NCBI GenBank assembly: GCA_963682025.1
Contig: OY821518.1
Location: 130,926,729 to 130,990,728 of the forward strand
Length of the DNA: 64,000 nucleotides
Direction of reading: 5' to 3'
DNA from: Cordilura impudica
Lineage: Eukaryota > Arthropoda > Insecta > Diptera > Scathophagidae
The notes under the pieces were generated by a model. It saw only the letters and a program-made list of their open reading frames with translations, searched no databases and was not told where the DNA came from. Every line of letters starts with the position of its first letter. Within the stretch, counting starts at the first letter, position 1. Of this stretch, positions 13,701-28,700 are shown in pieces. Position numbers and translations under genes: made by a program.

Positions 13701-16700
13701 GTATTCCATAGTTTTAAGTTTAAATAAGAAAAACAATTCAATAAAGAAAGCAGTTGATTAGTAACAATCACTCAAAACACATCATGTTTCCTTTATGAAA
13801 TATAAAAAGGAAATAACTGGCGCCCAACAAAAAAAACTGACAGATTACCTAATCCTTAAAAAGCCCTAAAGTAGTGCATAGGATTATGGTAGTAAAAGTG
13901 TTTTTATAAAACTTAATCCTTTAAAAGCCCTAAAGAAGTGCAGATTTAATTTAATAAAATTTAAAAGCCCTAAAGAAGTGCAGAATTAATTTAAAACCCT
14001 AAAGAAGTGCAGATTTAATTTAAATTAAAAGCCCTAAAGAAGTGCAGAATTAATTAAAAGCCCTAAAAGAAGTGCAGAATTAATTTAATAAAATTTAAAA
14101 GCCCTAAAGAAGTGCGGAATTAATTTAAAACCCTAAAGAAGTGGAGAATTAATTTAATAAAATTTAAAACCCTAAAGAAGTTCAAAATTAAAAAACTCTA
14201 CAAAAATTTTTTTAAAAACTTTAATTTATACGAAACTATCAAAACAAAAAAAAACTATAATTCCAATAAATTTTTAAATAAAAGAAGAACTCTAATTTAC
14301 ACGAAACTAATAAATTTTAAATAAAAACTCTAATTTATACGAGACTATCAAAAACTATAATTCCAATAAATTTTTAAATAAAAGAAGAACTCTAATTTAC
14401 ACGAAACTGTCAAATTATAATTACAATAATTTTTTTTTAAATAAAAGAAGAACCCCAATTTGTATACGAAATTGTCAAAACTAATAAATTATAATCCCAA
14501 TAAATTGTTGAAAAATAATATTTCAATTAATTACAAACTCAACTTGAAGTGGAAAACAACATTGTCACCAGGCAACGATTTTGTCTAGGCAGCAAAGAGG
14601 ATACAAATTACGAATCAACACCATCACCAACATCGACACAAAATTCAACAATGAAGTATTTATTGACTATTCTAAAGTAAGTCAAACAAATAGCTGTAAG
14701 CATCCAAAAATATATATTGCGCTCAATTTAAACATTTTAAGAAGCAAAAAAAAGAAAAAAAAAAAAGAAGGATTTTCTATATTTAAATTTAAGAATAAGT
14801 TTTGGATTCTTTTCAAAGATACATTTAAGAAAATAACAAAACAAATTTTTTTTTGGAATTAAAATATATTTTAAGAAGAATTTTTTTTGACAATAAGACA
14901 TTAAAAATTCTGTGTTTAAGTTTAAAAATAAAATTTTTTTTTTCAATACTTTTTCTTAAAAAGGAAAAAAAACATTAAATTTTTTTTTATAAGCTAACAA
15001 AATTAAAGGGGAAATTAATACTTGGATATGGCCAACCCAAATAATCTGATTAGACCCCCAGTCCTAGTTCGCAATCCCGAAATAAATCCCCCTAACATAA
15101 ATCCACAACTAGAAGCCACTGTAACAGACATAGTGACTAGGTTATGTAGAGAACAATGTGATAGCCTGGTTAGGGAACTCTTAAATCCCGGCGCATCTAT
15201 GACAGGTATAGACCAAGTTATAGAAGATAGGTATATGGAGAATTTGACTGACCTAGACAAGGTACCGGATGTGGTACGATGTCTGAGGGAATTTTCGGGC
15301 AATCCTTCCGAATTTAGCTCGTGGAGGAAAAGTGTGGAACGTGTACTTAAATTGTACGAATCAAGCAGAGGGACACCAAAATACTACGGAATCCTCAACG
15401 TAGTAAGAAATAAGATCATAGGCCCAGCAGACGCCGCTTTAGAATCGTACAATACTCCCCTTAATTGGACTTGCATATCAAAATGCCTTACTCTGCATTA
15501 CGCAGATAAACGAGACCTTGGAACATTGGAGTATCAAATGACAACCTTGATTCAGGGAAACACCACAATCCAAGAATTTTACCAACAGGTCTATACTCAT
15601 CTTTCACTTATAATGAACAAACTCGCCTGTATGGACATTGGCAGAGAAGCTATGGACCTTTTAACCCAGACATACCGAGATAAAGCACTAGACACCTTCG
15701 TCCGTGGACTCAAAGGAGACCTGCCACGTTTGTTGGGAATTCGAGAACCAGCGGATCTTCCACAGGCATTGCACTTATGCCTCAAACTGGAAAACCAAAA
15801 CTATAGAGCTCAACATGCCTATACCCATAAGGTTACCAAAATCCAACAACCTTTACCTCCGAAAAGTTACAAACCACTATTCCCACAATCAACCTTTACA
15901 AGACCTCAATTCTACCCACACCTCGCACACATGCCTTCAACATCCCAAAATTTCTACAGACAACCACAACAACAATATACTCCCAATCAAAATTTTAACA
16001 GACAGCAACGACAATTTATGCCATCAAATTCATTTAACCAACCCAGAAATTTCAGTTCTAATACTCCACCACAGAGACCAGTTGCCCCAAAACCATTACC
16101 AAGACCAGAACCTATGGACATAGACCGCTCAATGCAAACCCGAACGATCAATTACATGAATAGACCACGACCAAATAACGATTTCGCAGGAAAAAGGCCA
16201 CCAGACAATACATACCAACAACCCCAAAAGTTTCAAAGAAACTTTCATATAAACACCGATAACTGGGAAACGGATGGTCAAAATGTTAACCTTTACAGCG
16301 AAGACGATTTCGAATCGTATAACAATCATGTACTAGCTAGCGGCACTGAAGAAGATCTTCAGGAAATGCAAGAATATCTTGACGGTCAGAACGACGAACA
16401 TAATGAAAAAACCTTCATCGAGGACCATGACTTCACTGACATTCATTTTTTAGATTAGCGAACTCGTCTTTGCCATATTTCGAAGCTAAGACGAGCTCCG
16501 GAGAAATACTTAGAATACTTGTCGACACAGGATCGAACAAAAATTATGTACAAAATTCCTTAATAAAGAGAGCAATACCCAACGAGGTCAATTTCTATGC
16601 TAACTCCATTGGAGGCAAAACCTCCGTAACTCACCACACCTTTATAAATCTCTTCGGCTCAGATATTAAATTTTTCTTATTGCCTTCGTTGAAATCATTT

Positions 16701-19700
16701 CATGCGATATTGGGTAATGACAGCCTTAAAGAACTGTCAGCAATTATTCACGCAGCAGGAAGTTATATGATCGTTAAGGACCATATCAAAATAAAATTGA
16801 AACAGAAAATTTCCCAATCTGTTAATTCAATACAAATAAGGACACAACACATGACAATAGAACAAGAAACAAAAATCGGAAACATAATAGCAAAACATCC
16901 CAATTTATTCTCAGAACCAAACGAAAGTCTTACCTACACGACATCAGTAAAAGGTGAAATTAGAACCACCACCGATAACCCTATATATTCTAGATGTTAT
17001 CCATATCCTATGAATTTGAAGGACGAAGTAGAAGCTCAGATTAAAGAATTGTTGGATCAGGGTGTTATAAGACCTTCAAAGTCACCTTACAATTCACCAG
17101 TATGGGTTGTCCCCAAAAAAATGGATGCTTCAGGTAGGAAAAAATACAGAGTGGTTATCGATTATAGGAAATTAAATGCGGTCACAATCGCCGACCGATA
17201 CCCTATACCAGAAATAAATGAGGTGCTTTCTCAGCTAGGAGAAAATAGATATTTCTCCGTTCTGGATCTGAAAAGTGGGTTTCATCAGATTCCTCTGAGA
17301 GAAAAAGATATGGAAAAAACTGCATTCTCGATCAACAACGGCAAATACGAATTTACGAGGCTTCCGTTCGGATTGAGAAACGCACCCTCAATATTTCAGA
17401 GAGCCCTTGATGATATTCTGCGGGAACACATCGGCAAAATCTGCTATATTTATATAGACGATATCATAATATTCGGCAGAGATGAGAAATCACATCTGGA
17501 AAACATCGAGCAGGTATTCCACACCTTAGAGATAGCCAACATGAAGGTTCAGCTTGATAAATGTGAGTTTTTGAAGACGGAAGTAGAATTCTTAGGGTTC
17601 TTAATATCCACAACCGGAATACAGGCTAACCCTAAAAAAGTAGAAACGATAAACAACTTTCCGACCCCAAAAACGCTTAGGGACCTCCGATCATTCCTTG
17701 GCATGGCAGGCTTTTATCGCCGTTTCATCAAGGATTACGCCAAACTGGCAAAACCTCTAACGGCTCTTTTGAGAGGGGAAGAGGGACGAATGTCCAAAAA
17801 TGTTTCAAAAAAGATAAATATATCACTAGATGACAACGCCATAGAGGCACTGAATAAAATCAAAAGAACATTGACATCAGCAGATGTTATGTTATCCTAC
17901 CCTAGTTTCGAAAAAGAATTCCGACTGACAACAGATGCTTCCAACTATGCGATCGGAGCTGTATTGGAACAAGATGGTGGGCCCATAACATTTATTTCAA
18001 GAACTCTCAACAAAGCCGAAGAACATTACGCTGCAAACGAAAAAGAAATGTTAGCGATTGTTTGGGCCCTTAAGAGTTTGAGAAACTACCTTTACGGAGC
18101 AGCAAAGATAAAAATTTTTACAGATCACCAACCGTTGACACACGCTCTGAGCAACGGAAATACTAATAGCAAACTTAGGCGATGGAAAGCAATATTGGAG
18201 GAGTATAATTACGAATTATCGTACAAACCTGGTAATACTAATGCTGTGGCGGACGCACTCTCTAGACCTCCACAGCAAATATTTGAGATCATCTCGACAG
18301 ACGCCACGCAACATAGTGACCATAGCCTACCTCGAAACCTTATCCAACATACAAATGCTCCAATAAATGCTTTTAAAAATCAACTGTTTATAGAACAGAA
18401 TGAAACTCAATCATATGAATTTCAAATTGTGTTTCCAACATACCACAGACATATCATATCAGAACCAGACCTCTCCAAGAAAAGACTAAACGAAATATTC
18501 ACTAAATACCTAAACCCATCAGTAACGAATTGTGTGAAAACAACCGACGAGATATTGGGAAAAGCACAAGAAGTGTATTCCGATAATTTTTGCAAATACA
18601 AATTCCTTTACACAAGAAACATGGTAGCCGACATTCTTAACGAATCAGATCAGGAAATAGAAATTATAAATGAACATAACAGAGCTCACAGAAATGCCAA
18701 TGAAAATAAAGCTCAATTACTCGAGAGATGTTATTTCCCACAGATGAATGCAAAAATAAAAAAAATAGTAACATCATGCAAGGTTTGTAAGGAGAACAAA
18801 TATGAAAGACACCCTAACAATATTTCTCTGCAAGAAACCCCTATCCCACAATATCCTGGTCAAATAATACACATCGATATTTATATTACGGAAGGTACTT
18901 CTATTCTGACAGCAATCGATAAGTTGACAAAATATGCTCAGACAAAAAAACTTAATTCAAGAGCGACGGAAGACATCAAACAACCACTTAGAGAAATACT
19001 TTTGAACTTTGGTATGCCAGAAATTGTCGTGATGGATAATGAAAAGTCATTTAATTCAAAGGCCATCATATTCATGTTGGAAAATCAATTTAACGTAAAG
19101 GTTTTCCGAATTCCACCATACGCCAGTACGGTTAACGGACAGATAGAAAGGTTTCATTCTACTCTTTCCGAGATCATGCGATGTATAAAATCGAAAGGAA
19201 TTCATAATAACTTGTCCGAACTTTTGGATAAATCTACTTACGAGTATAACAACACTGTTCATTCGACCTTAGGAAGAAAACCGTACGATGTATTTTTTGG
19301 TAAACGGTCATCAAGAGACCCTGAAGAACGGGAAAAAGACAGGATCAAGTTGATAGAAGATTTTAAGAACCGACAACTATCGGACTTGGAATATCATAAT
19401 CGCGGTAGAAAAGTCGCCAGGGATTATAAAATAGGAGAAGTGATTTTTGTCAAACAGAATAAAAGGTTGGGAACAAAGCTCAGTAAGAACTATAAGCAGG
19501 AGATAGTCAAGGAAAATCGACATACAACGGTGGTGACAGAAAACGGAAGAATTGTTCACAAAAACAACATTCGTAACTGAATGAATTCAAATTTTGGTTA
19601 AAGAACTTTTTCTTTTTATTTTTTTTTTTTAGTATAATTTTGTTGCCCTTAGTCCGACCTGAGGTAAAGATCTTGGACTATACTAATTCGCGAATTGTAG

Positions 19701-22700
19701 CAATTGATACAGGTGTGGCAAAACTCCAAATGGGGTCTGTAAGATTGATACATGATGTGGACTTAAACGATTACCAGATGTTTATTGACGATATGAAGGC
19801 AACAGTGATTTCAAAAGTGGTTACATCCCATCCCTTACATCCCTTTTTAATCCATGAAATATCCGAATTACAAGAGAAGCTAAACCAATTGAAACCAAGA
19901 TCAAAACGATCCCTAAATTTCATAGGTTCGGCATGGAAATGGATAGCAGGTAATCCTGACCATGACGACTTTGAAATAATAACACAAAAAACAAATAATA
20001 TATTAAAAAATAACAATAAACAGGTTATAACAAACAAATTATCTTTAGACAGAATCAACGAATTGACCTCAAAAATGAACCAGGTAATAAAAGTCGTGCA
20101 AGAAGATGTACAGACCTTCCGGAATTTAGATATTACCGAATTGAAATACAAACTGGAAATAATAAAGGAAGAAATAATTAATCTACAATATGCCATCCAT
20201 TGGGCCAAAGTAGGTGTAATTAATTCGTTTATTCTGTCTCATGATGAAATAGAAACCATTAGGAAATTGTTCGAAAATAATAAAATTCCATACCTCAACA
20301 TAGAAGAGATACTGGAATTTAGTGAAATAAAAATAGCTACTAACAATAGTTCCTTAATTTATATTGTCAGCATTCCTACAACAAATGATATATTGTGCAA
20401 TAAGCTACTTATAAAACCTGTGAAAATTAATAGAACTGCTACTAAAATTATTTTTAATGAAATTTTGAATTGTAATGAAAAGATGTTTGGAATAAAAAAT
20501 GATTGTAAGAACTACAACAAATTGACAATATGCAAAGAGGACAGTATTGAGGATATCAGCGGATCTGAATGCCTCCCCAATTTAATCCACAGCAAACCCT
20601 CTAATTGTACCTTGACAAGTAACTTCCATATACCCACAATACAGGAAATATTCCCTGGAAAACTTTTACTGAACCAATTTAACGGTACGATTCTGATAAG
20701 TCAAGAGCCATATGATTTAAATGGCACTTTCATCATTAAATTCCATAATGAAACTGTATCAATCGGTGATAAAGCTTTTTCATATTCTGAAATTAATTTT
20801 TCTAACATTCTCCCAGCCGTAGTGCAACCAGTCATGGGAAACACACACGTGGAAGAAATTCTCACCTTGGAACTAATCAAAGAAATGCATGTGAACAATA
20901 CTGAAGCAATAGAACTTCTGAATGTGGAAAGTAGATTGGGTGACACTATCACTTACGTACTAGTGGTTCTCATAATCATCTTAATGTTATCTGTCTGTCT
21001 GAAAAAAATGTGTAATAGAAGTGGCTCTAAATGCTCAGGAATAATTAATATCAATACTCCATTACCACCGCAGAATATTACCTTGAATGAAAACGAGCCG
21101 AGAGGGTACCCTATATCAAGGATCTCTCAAATACCCTATTTTTGATTGAGGACAATCAAAATTTTAGTGGGGAAGAGTTAACAAACAAAACATTTTGTTT
21201 AGTTAATTCTAAATACTCCCTCCCATTCTCTTTAATTTCTCATGTTTGCTGTGTTCGCTTTGTTAATCAATTTGTTTAAGTTCAATAAATTATGTTGTGG
21301 CTCAAATTGCATTGTGTGTCGCAGCTATAGAATATTTTGTCACAAGCCAATCGATAATATGCTTTGTGGGCGAAAGAACAAAATTCAATGTAAACAATAA
21401 TTGTTGCGTCTCATATTGCATTATGTGTCGCAACAGTACTCTGTTCTTTCGATTGGTAAACTAGGTCATTAATGCAGACGATAAAATGTTTAACTTATTA
21501 TTTTTAACAAAAAGTCCCAAAAATTGTCAAGTGGGCAATAAACTATTGAGAAAGACCCAATGTTGTCAAATGGGCATTAATTATTGTATTCCATAGTTTT
21601 AAGTTTAAATAAGAAAAACAATTCAATAAAGAAAGCAGTTGATTAGTAACAATCACTCAAAACACATCATGTTTCCTTTATGAAATATAAAAAGGAAATA
21701 ACTTATATTCGATGTTATGTATGATTTTAGTTATTTTCATATTCTGTAATTTTTATTTTTTATACCCTATACCACTATGTGGTTTGGGTATAATGACTTT
21801 GTGCTGCTGTTTGTAACAACCAAAAATATTTGACCTAGACCCATCTTTAATTATACCGATCGAATCAGAATCACTTTTTGAGTTGATTTAACAATGTCCG
21901 TCCGTCCGTCCGTCTGTGTGTCCATGTAAAGCTTGTAATCAAACTGCAGGTCGCAAATATGAATGTATTTTGATGAAATTTGGTACATAAGCTTTTATCG
22001 GCCATGGGATGAACGCTATTGAAATTGGTGTAAATCGGTCCATGTTCAGACCTAGCCCCCATACAAATTACCCATATGAAATCGACATAAATTGCCATAA
22101 GATCCAAATTGTCATATAGGTCTTACTCAAATTGGGTTTGTATGCGTTCATTACATTCATTAATGAGTAGTCCAAAAATGATCCCTTTGACCCCATATAG
22201 AGCTGCTTCCCGATCTTCACTTAAATCTATTAAAAAACAAAAATATTGCACTGATTCTTCTCAAATTTTGTTTGTATATATTTTTGCAAAATACAAGAGA
22301 CTTTACCAAACATGATCAGGATCGGTCCATTTTGGACCAATTCCCTATATAGATATAGCATCCGATATGAACTTTTTCATATCTGCAGCCAAAAAAATTA
22401 ATAAAAATCCCACTCAAATTTGGTTTTTGCTTATTTTCAATGTCCAGTTAGTTGGGCCTAAGAGATAGGGTTTCTAAACGCATGGTATAGGTTATCGTAT
22501 AGTCGGTCTAGACCGACTATAATTTTCTTGTTTTTTTTTTTTTGAATTTAATCATCATTATATTAAAGCAATTATAATAACCAACAATGTAAAACTCCTT
22601 AACTATAATTATAGAAAACAAATAAATACAAATACAAATTTATACGCCAAGTCGGGTTGTTCTGACACCGCCATCGTACAATATTCTTCATTATAAACTG

Positions 22701-25700
22701 TTCTTTCATTATACATATGTACGTGATCGGTATAATAAAAGGTGGGTTGCAGTGGAATATATTTATATACATATGTATATTATTATACCAATGAAGTTTT
22801 AAATTGTTTACATTTATCAATCAATTAAGTAATTTGAAACTCTAAACCAATATACTCGAAAATATGTAGTCTCATTTCCATCTTCTAAGTAACACATAAG
22901 TATATGTGAGTATAACGTTACTAATGTTTAATTCAATAATAAAATGTATGTACTACATCAAACAGAATCTACATCAATTTAATATACATATATGTATACA
23001 TATCTACATATATATGTACGAGTATGTAGACAATGTATATATCCCCATGAGCATAATTCAGCTGTATTAAAGTAAACTAAAACACTCATTCTTTCCAAAT
23101 ATGGCAAAAGGTCATATTAAATTATACACAGTTAAACTTTTATAAGGATTTTTTTTATGTGCTTTTTACTAAAATCAACACGTTGTAGGATGATTTTCTG
23201 TATAAATAGAATCCTTACAAATGTCCTTGATTTGGTTTCTTTCAATATAATGAATACTCAGTTGATGACTTGAAAAACTTTACGCTGCATTTGATGTTTC
23301 CTATAATAAAACCACTTAATGGTAACGAGAATGAAAAAAAGAAAGAGAAAAGACAGAAAAAGCAACAAGTGGTTGGGGAACAACATTTATGTTCTTAAAG
23401 ATATTAATACCAAAAATAACGTCACATATTTAAATTATTGCTATAGTTATAAAAGGAGTGTTTGAACAAGAAACTGCGCACACTATTTTATTAATAAGTT
23501 CAAAATTGACCATAAAATTAAGAAAACAAATGATTGGAACTTTTTACAAGCATCTATTTAAAAAATTGATAAAGAAATCTTTTGTCGCAGTTTTTGTATG
23601 TTTTAGAAACTACAATCCAATATTTTTTAAACTTTGCTAAATGTGGCCTTCTCTGACATCCATATTAATATTTCTCTTGATGATTGCCCAGTATCGCTCT
23701 AAATGCGATGAATTTCGGGGGCGTTTAAGGAATTATGATTTTTTTCACTAAATTGATGTTGCTTTGTTGATAAAGTTTAAAATCTTTTGTACGTAGTGCG
23801 ACGTGGATAATTCTTGCCAGAATACTGAGGATACTCAGTGCTTATATACATCAACACTCAGTGGATGTTCCCTATTAATGCAAAACACTGTGCTAATAGC
23901 AGGAAAATATGTTATGGGTAGGAGGAAAGAGGATGTAGTATTTGTGGATATTTGACTTAAATTCACCTATATTGTAAGTGACAGGAAAGACCTCAGCTGG
24001 AAGTTTATTCCACATAGTAGATGAGCGGGTGGGCTCTATTTATGAGTTCTCTTATCTCAGCAGAACACTTCCCATTGTACTATCTATGATACAGTGTAAC
24101 ACGACCAACATTCCGACGATGCTCCAATGTGCCAATAAAGTTGGTTACCCTACTGTCATTGATACGCATCAACGACTTCGTTTGCGCATGGTCCAGAAGC
24201 TTCAAAATAGACTATGAATCTACTGTCCATATATGGGAGATGTATTCTATTTTTGGTCGGATATAGGTGGTATAAATAGTAAGGAGGTCAGATGGGGTGA
24301 AATAATATTTAGACAGATTAAGGAAACCTAGGCACTTGAAAGCTAATGTCGACAATTGCAAAATGTGTTATTACAAACGGTCATCACACTAATTTTCATG
24401 CCCCGAACATCAAGAGTGTCTGATTTCACAATATCTACAGCACTCATGGATACGAACGACATTGATGACTCCAAGTTCGATCTATGGGTCAATAAGCCAC
24501 ATTGGGTCTTACGAACAATAAAATCGGTCATATTCACTCGAAAGGTCTTGATTATATTGCCTCATACCCCCCATTCTCCCTAAGTCTTGGCCTTTTATCG
24601 AATGAATATGAATGACAAATATTGCTGTTGTCTGCAAATGAGTAGATAAGATTGGAGATTTGACATAGAAGCTCATTAAGGAAATTAAGAAAAAGTGAAG
24701 CAACATTTATAGTGTGGTCTCTGAGAGAACTCAATATAAATCGAGAGAAATCATTACTAGCACCAAAAGCAATCAGTTTTCACAGGAGTGCGATGTACCA
24801 CACCTGATCGAATGCCTTGGAAATATCCAGAGCAACATTCTTACTTTCACCGAATCGGTGAATGGACTGATTCCTACGTTCCGAAAGAAGCTCCATTAGG
24901 TCACCCGTAGAACGACTTATACGAAAGCCATACTGTTTCGTGGTTAAGCATAAGTTCAGAAGATGGTTATTCACCATGCTCTCCATTACTTTTGCCAATG
25001 CAAAGGAAATTGCAATTGGGTAGTAATTTTCATTTTAATATTAACTTGTAAATGGCGGGGGTACTGCGGTACTATTGTTACTGAAAAGTACCGTAAAAAG
25101 TGCTTATTGAACTTCATTAATAGCTAATTCAAAATCAACACTGCTTCTGTTTGATAGCCTTTGAAAGCAGACAACCTCGAGAATTTTCGCAAATATGGAA
25201 AAAAGTTTATTTCGAGTGCTCATAAAATATAATTTTTAACGGAAGGAAACCATTACCGAAACCAGAGAAGGAATTGATAAATTCTAAGGAGGCAGTAGAA
25301 ATGACACCGAACGTTCAGGTCGCCCAAAAAGTTCTTCATCCCAGAAATCATCGATAAAAACCAATGATATTGAATGATCGAAGAATAAAAGTGCGTGAGG
25401 TAGTTGAGGCTGTAGGGATTTCAACTGAGCGGCTCTACCGCATTTTACATGTGTATTTTGACATAACAAAGCTATACGCACGATGGGAGCCACGATTGTT
25501 CCCACTCGACCATAACCGTTACCGTGTGACCACTTCAAAGGAGTGCTCAACTGTAATCCAAGAGTTTTTGAGCCGATTCGTAACCGTGGACGAAACATGG
25601 ATCTATCACAACATAGCAAAGATCAAGGAACAGTAAAAGGAGTGGACTTCTCCGGGTGAACGTGCACCATAGAAGTCCAACGTGGGTCCGTCGAATAACA

Positions 25701-28700
25701 AGGTCTTGGCTACAGTTTTTTTGGATACATGCGATGTCATTCGCATCACTTACCTTGAAAAGTGTAAACAATCACCGGCGAATATTGTCCACAGCCGTTC
25801 GACAGATTCGACATTGATTTGAAGAAAAACGATCGCATTGGGGGAAGAAAATAGTGTTCTTCTACCATGGCAACCCACCGGCACACACGTGTGTGGGTTA
25901 AAAAGTGCTACCGAGTCCGGGGGTCTAATCGTCGCGTTCGTTCTCGAAATTTCTCGATCGAAATTATTTTTTATTTTCCAAAATAATATACTAACGAATA
26001 AAATGTTACACTTTATAATGTTACATTTTTATAATGTTTGCCTCACACACTAAAGATGTTGCATTTTTAATGGCCAGTATAGAACATAAAATTACAACTA
26101 TGCAACACTCTTTTAATGAACAGCTGATTTTGTTGACATTTTTATTCTTGGAGACCAAAAAGGAAATATAAAAATTAAAAAACATTGATATTTTCCATAT
26201 TAATAATTTATTTTAAACAAAACAATAAAAATTACACTTTTCCTTATTTATACCCTATACCACTATGTGGTTTGGGTATAATGACTTTGTGCTGCTGTTT
26301 GTAACAACCAAAAATATTTGACCTAGACCCATCTTTAATTATACCGATCGAATCAGAATCACTTTCTGAGTTGATTTAACAATGTCCGTCCGTCCGTCCG
26401 TCCGTCCGTCCGTCTGTGTGTCCATGTAAACTTTGTAATCAAACTGCAGGTCGCAAATATGAATATATTTTGATGAAATTTGGTATATAAGCTTCTATCG
26501 GCCATGGGATGAACGCTATTGAAATTGGTGAGAATCGGTCCATGTTCAGACCTAGCCCCCATACAAATTACCCCTATGAAATCGACATAAATTGTCATAA
26601 GATCCAAATTGTCATATATATCTTACTCAAATTGGGTTTATATGCGTTCATTACATCCACGAATGAGTAGTCCAAAAATTATACCTGTGGCCCCATATAG
26701 AGCTGCTTCCCGATTTTCACTTAAATCTATTAAAAAACAAAAATATTGCACTGATTCTTCTCAAATTTTGTTTGTATATATTTTTGCAAAATACAAGAGA
26801 CTTTACCAAACATGATCAGGATCGGTCCATTTTTGGACCTAGTCCCCATATAGATATAGCATCCGATATAAACTTTTTCATATCTGCAGCCAAAAAAATT
26901 AAAAAAATCCCACTCAAATTTGGTTTTTGCTTATTTTCTATGTCCAGTTGGTTGGGCCTAAGAGATAGGGTTTCTAAACGCATGGTATAGGGTATCGTAT
27001 AGTCGGTCTAGACCGACTATAATTTTCTTACTTGTTTATTTTTTTTTTGTTTCTTCACACAAATACACATTTATTAACAACACAAATGTCAGCTGTTTTA
27101 TCGTGTTATTCTCCTCCTCTAATTTTTTAGAGTGCGAAATATGCACCTTTTTCACATATTTATAGTGCGACATTTTTAGAAAAGAACACGTTACCCTTTC
27201 GCAAGGTTGACATTTTTTTAGAAAAGAACACAAAAAGAACAAGTAAGAACATTATAGTCGGTCTAGACCGACTATACGATATCCTATACCATGCGTTTAG
27301 AGACCCTATCTCTCAGGCCCAACTAACTGGATATAGAAAATAAGCATAAACCAAATGTGAGTAGGATTTTTATTAATTTTTTCGGCTGCAGATATGAAAA
27401 ATTTCACATCGGATGCTATATTTATGGGGACTAGGCCCCAAAATGGACCGATCCTGACCATGTTTGGTAAAGTCTCTTGTATTTTGCAAAAATATATACA
27501 AAGAAAATTTGAGAAGAATCAGTGCAATATTTTTGTTTTTTGATAGATTTAAGTGAAGATCGGGAAGCAGCTCTATATGGGGCCTATGACTAAGAGTTAT
27601 CCAATAGGGATCATTTTTGGACTACTGATTAATGGATATAATATATACATACAAACCCAATTTGACTAAGAGTGGTATGATAATTTGGATCTTATGGCAA
27701 TTTATGTTGATTTCATAGGGTTCATTTGTATGGGGGCTAGGTCTGAACATGGACCGATTCTCACCAATTTCAATAGCGTCCATCCCATGGCCGATAAAAG
27801 ATCAAATACCAAATTTCATCAAAATATTTTCGTATTTGCGACCTGCAGTTTGATTACAAGCTTTACATGGACACACAGACGGACGGACATCGTTAAATCG
27901 AATCAGATAGTGATTCTGATTCGATAGGTATAATTAAAGATGGGTGTAGGTCAAATATTTTTGGTTGTTATAAACAGCAGCACAAAGTCAATATACCCAA
28001 ACCACATAGTGGTATAAGGTATAAAAACAGCACAAATGTCAGCTGTTTTATCGTGTTATTCTCCCCCTCTGATTTTTTAGAGTGCGAAAAATGCACCTTT
28101 TTTACATATTTATAGTGCGACATTTTTAGAAAAGAACGCGTTACCCTTTCGCAAGGTTGACATTTTTTTAGAAAAGAATACAAAAAGAAGAAAAAAAAGT
28201 GCGAAGTGGGAAAAACGTGTAACATTTTTGCCAGAAAAGAAAACGCCATAAGAATAATTTTACTTTGTCACAGTTAACAAATTATGACCTCTGGCTAAGA
28301 GTAAAAGTGAAACTAGGTCTGACGTTTGTCCGTTTTCTTTAAATAAACCAAAGTATTGAATTTCAATTGATTTTACTTGATATCGAATGCGGCGATTAGA
28401 CCCCAGCATATTCCCAAAATTTAGTCCCCTGCACTAAATCCAGAAGAAATGACTCGGATATAAGAGATTTTAAACGAATGAAGATATCACAACAGCATAA
28501 TACGCCTGTTTTGAGGACCTTGAGAAAACCTATTATTTGGAAAAAAAAATAAAAAACTTGGAAAACTGGTGGACTGTAGGACTAAATGTAATGAGAAATA
28601 AAACGTTTTTTCCGAAATATATTTTTGAAAAGTCACTGAGTTATCAAACCGTCCTCGTAGTTATAGGTTTTCCGGTTTTCCATCCCTATAACGTACGATT

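Larger units (their letters stand above)
13291..21703 (+). mobile_element. Complete gypsy-type endogenous errantivirus (LTR-gag-pol-env-LTR), 8.4 kb
   Basis: Two 528-bp LTRs (13291-13818, 21176-21703) start AGTTAAC and end AAATAACT and look identical by eye. The element is bounded by TATA at 13287-13290 and 21704-21707, the target preference of gypsy/17.6/ZAM-like errantiviruses. A primer site complementary to tRNA-Lys follows the 5' LTR, and a polypurine tract precedes the 3' LTR. Gag, pol and env are all open. It inserted into the 3' UTR of a LINE within intron 4, antisense to the host gene. Matching LTRs and unbroken frames indicate a recent insertion; whether it is active cannot be judged from sequence. 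Confidence 0.95.

Noticed and set aside
14581..14862. 93-codon frame in the errantivirus leader
   Set aside because: Lys-rich, in AT-rich leader, starts at a non-ATG codon and is in a different frame from the predicted env micro-exon.
25745..25762. Possible recursive-splice (zero-length exon) site on the minus strand in intron 4 (CAAG/GTAAGTG)
   Set aside because: The pyrimidine tract is poor and the bases are explained by the mariner relic's coding sequence.
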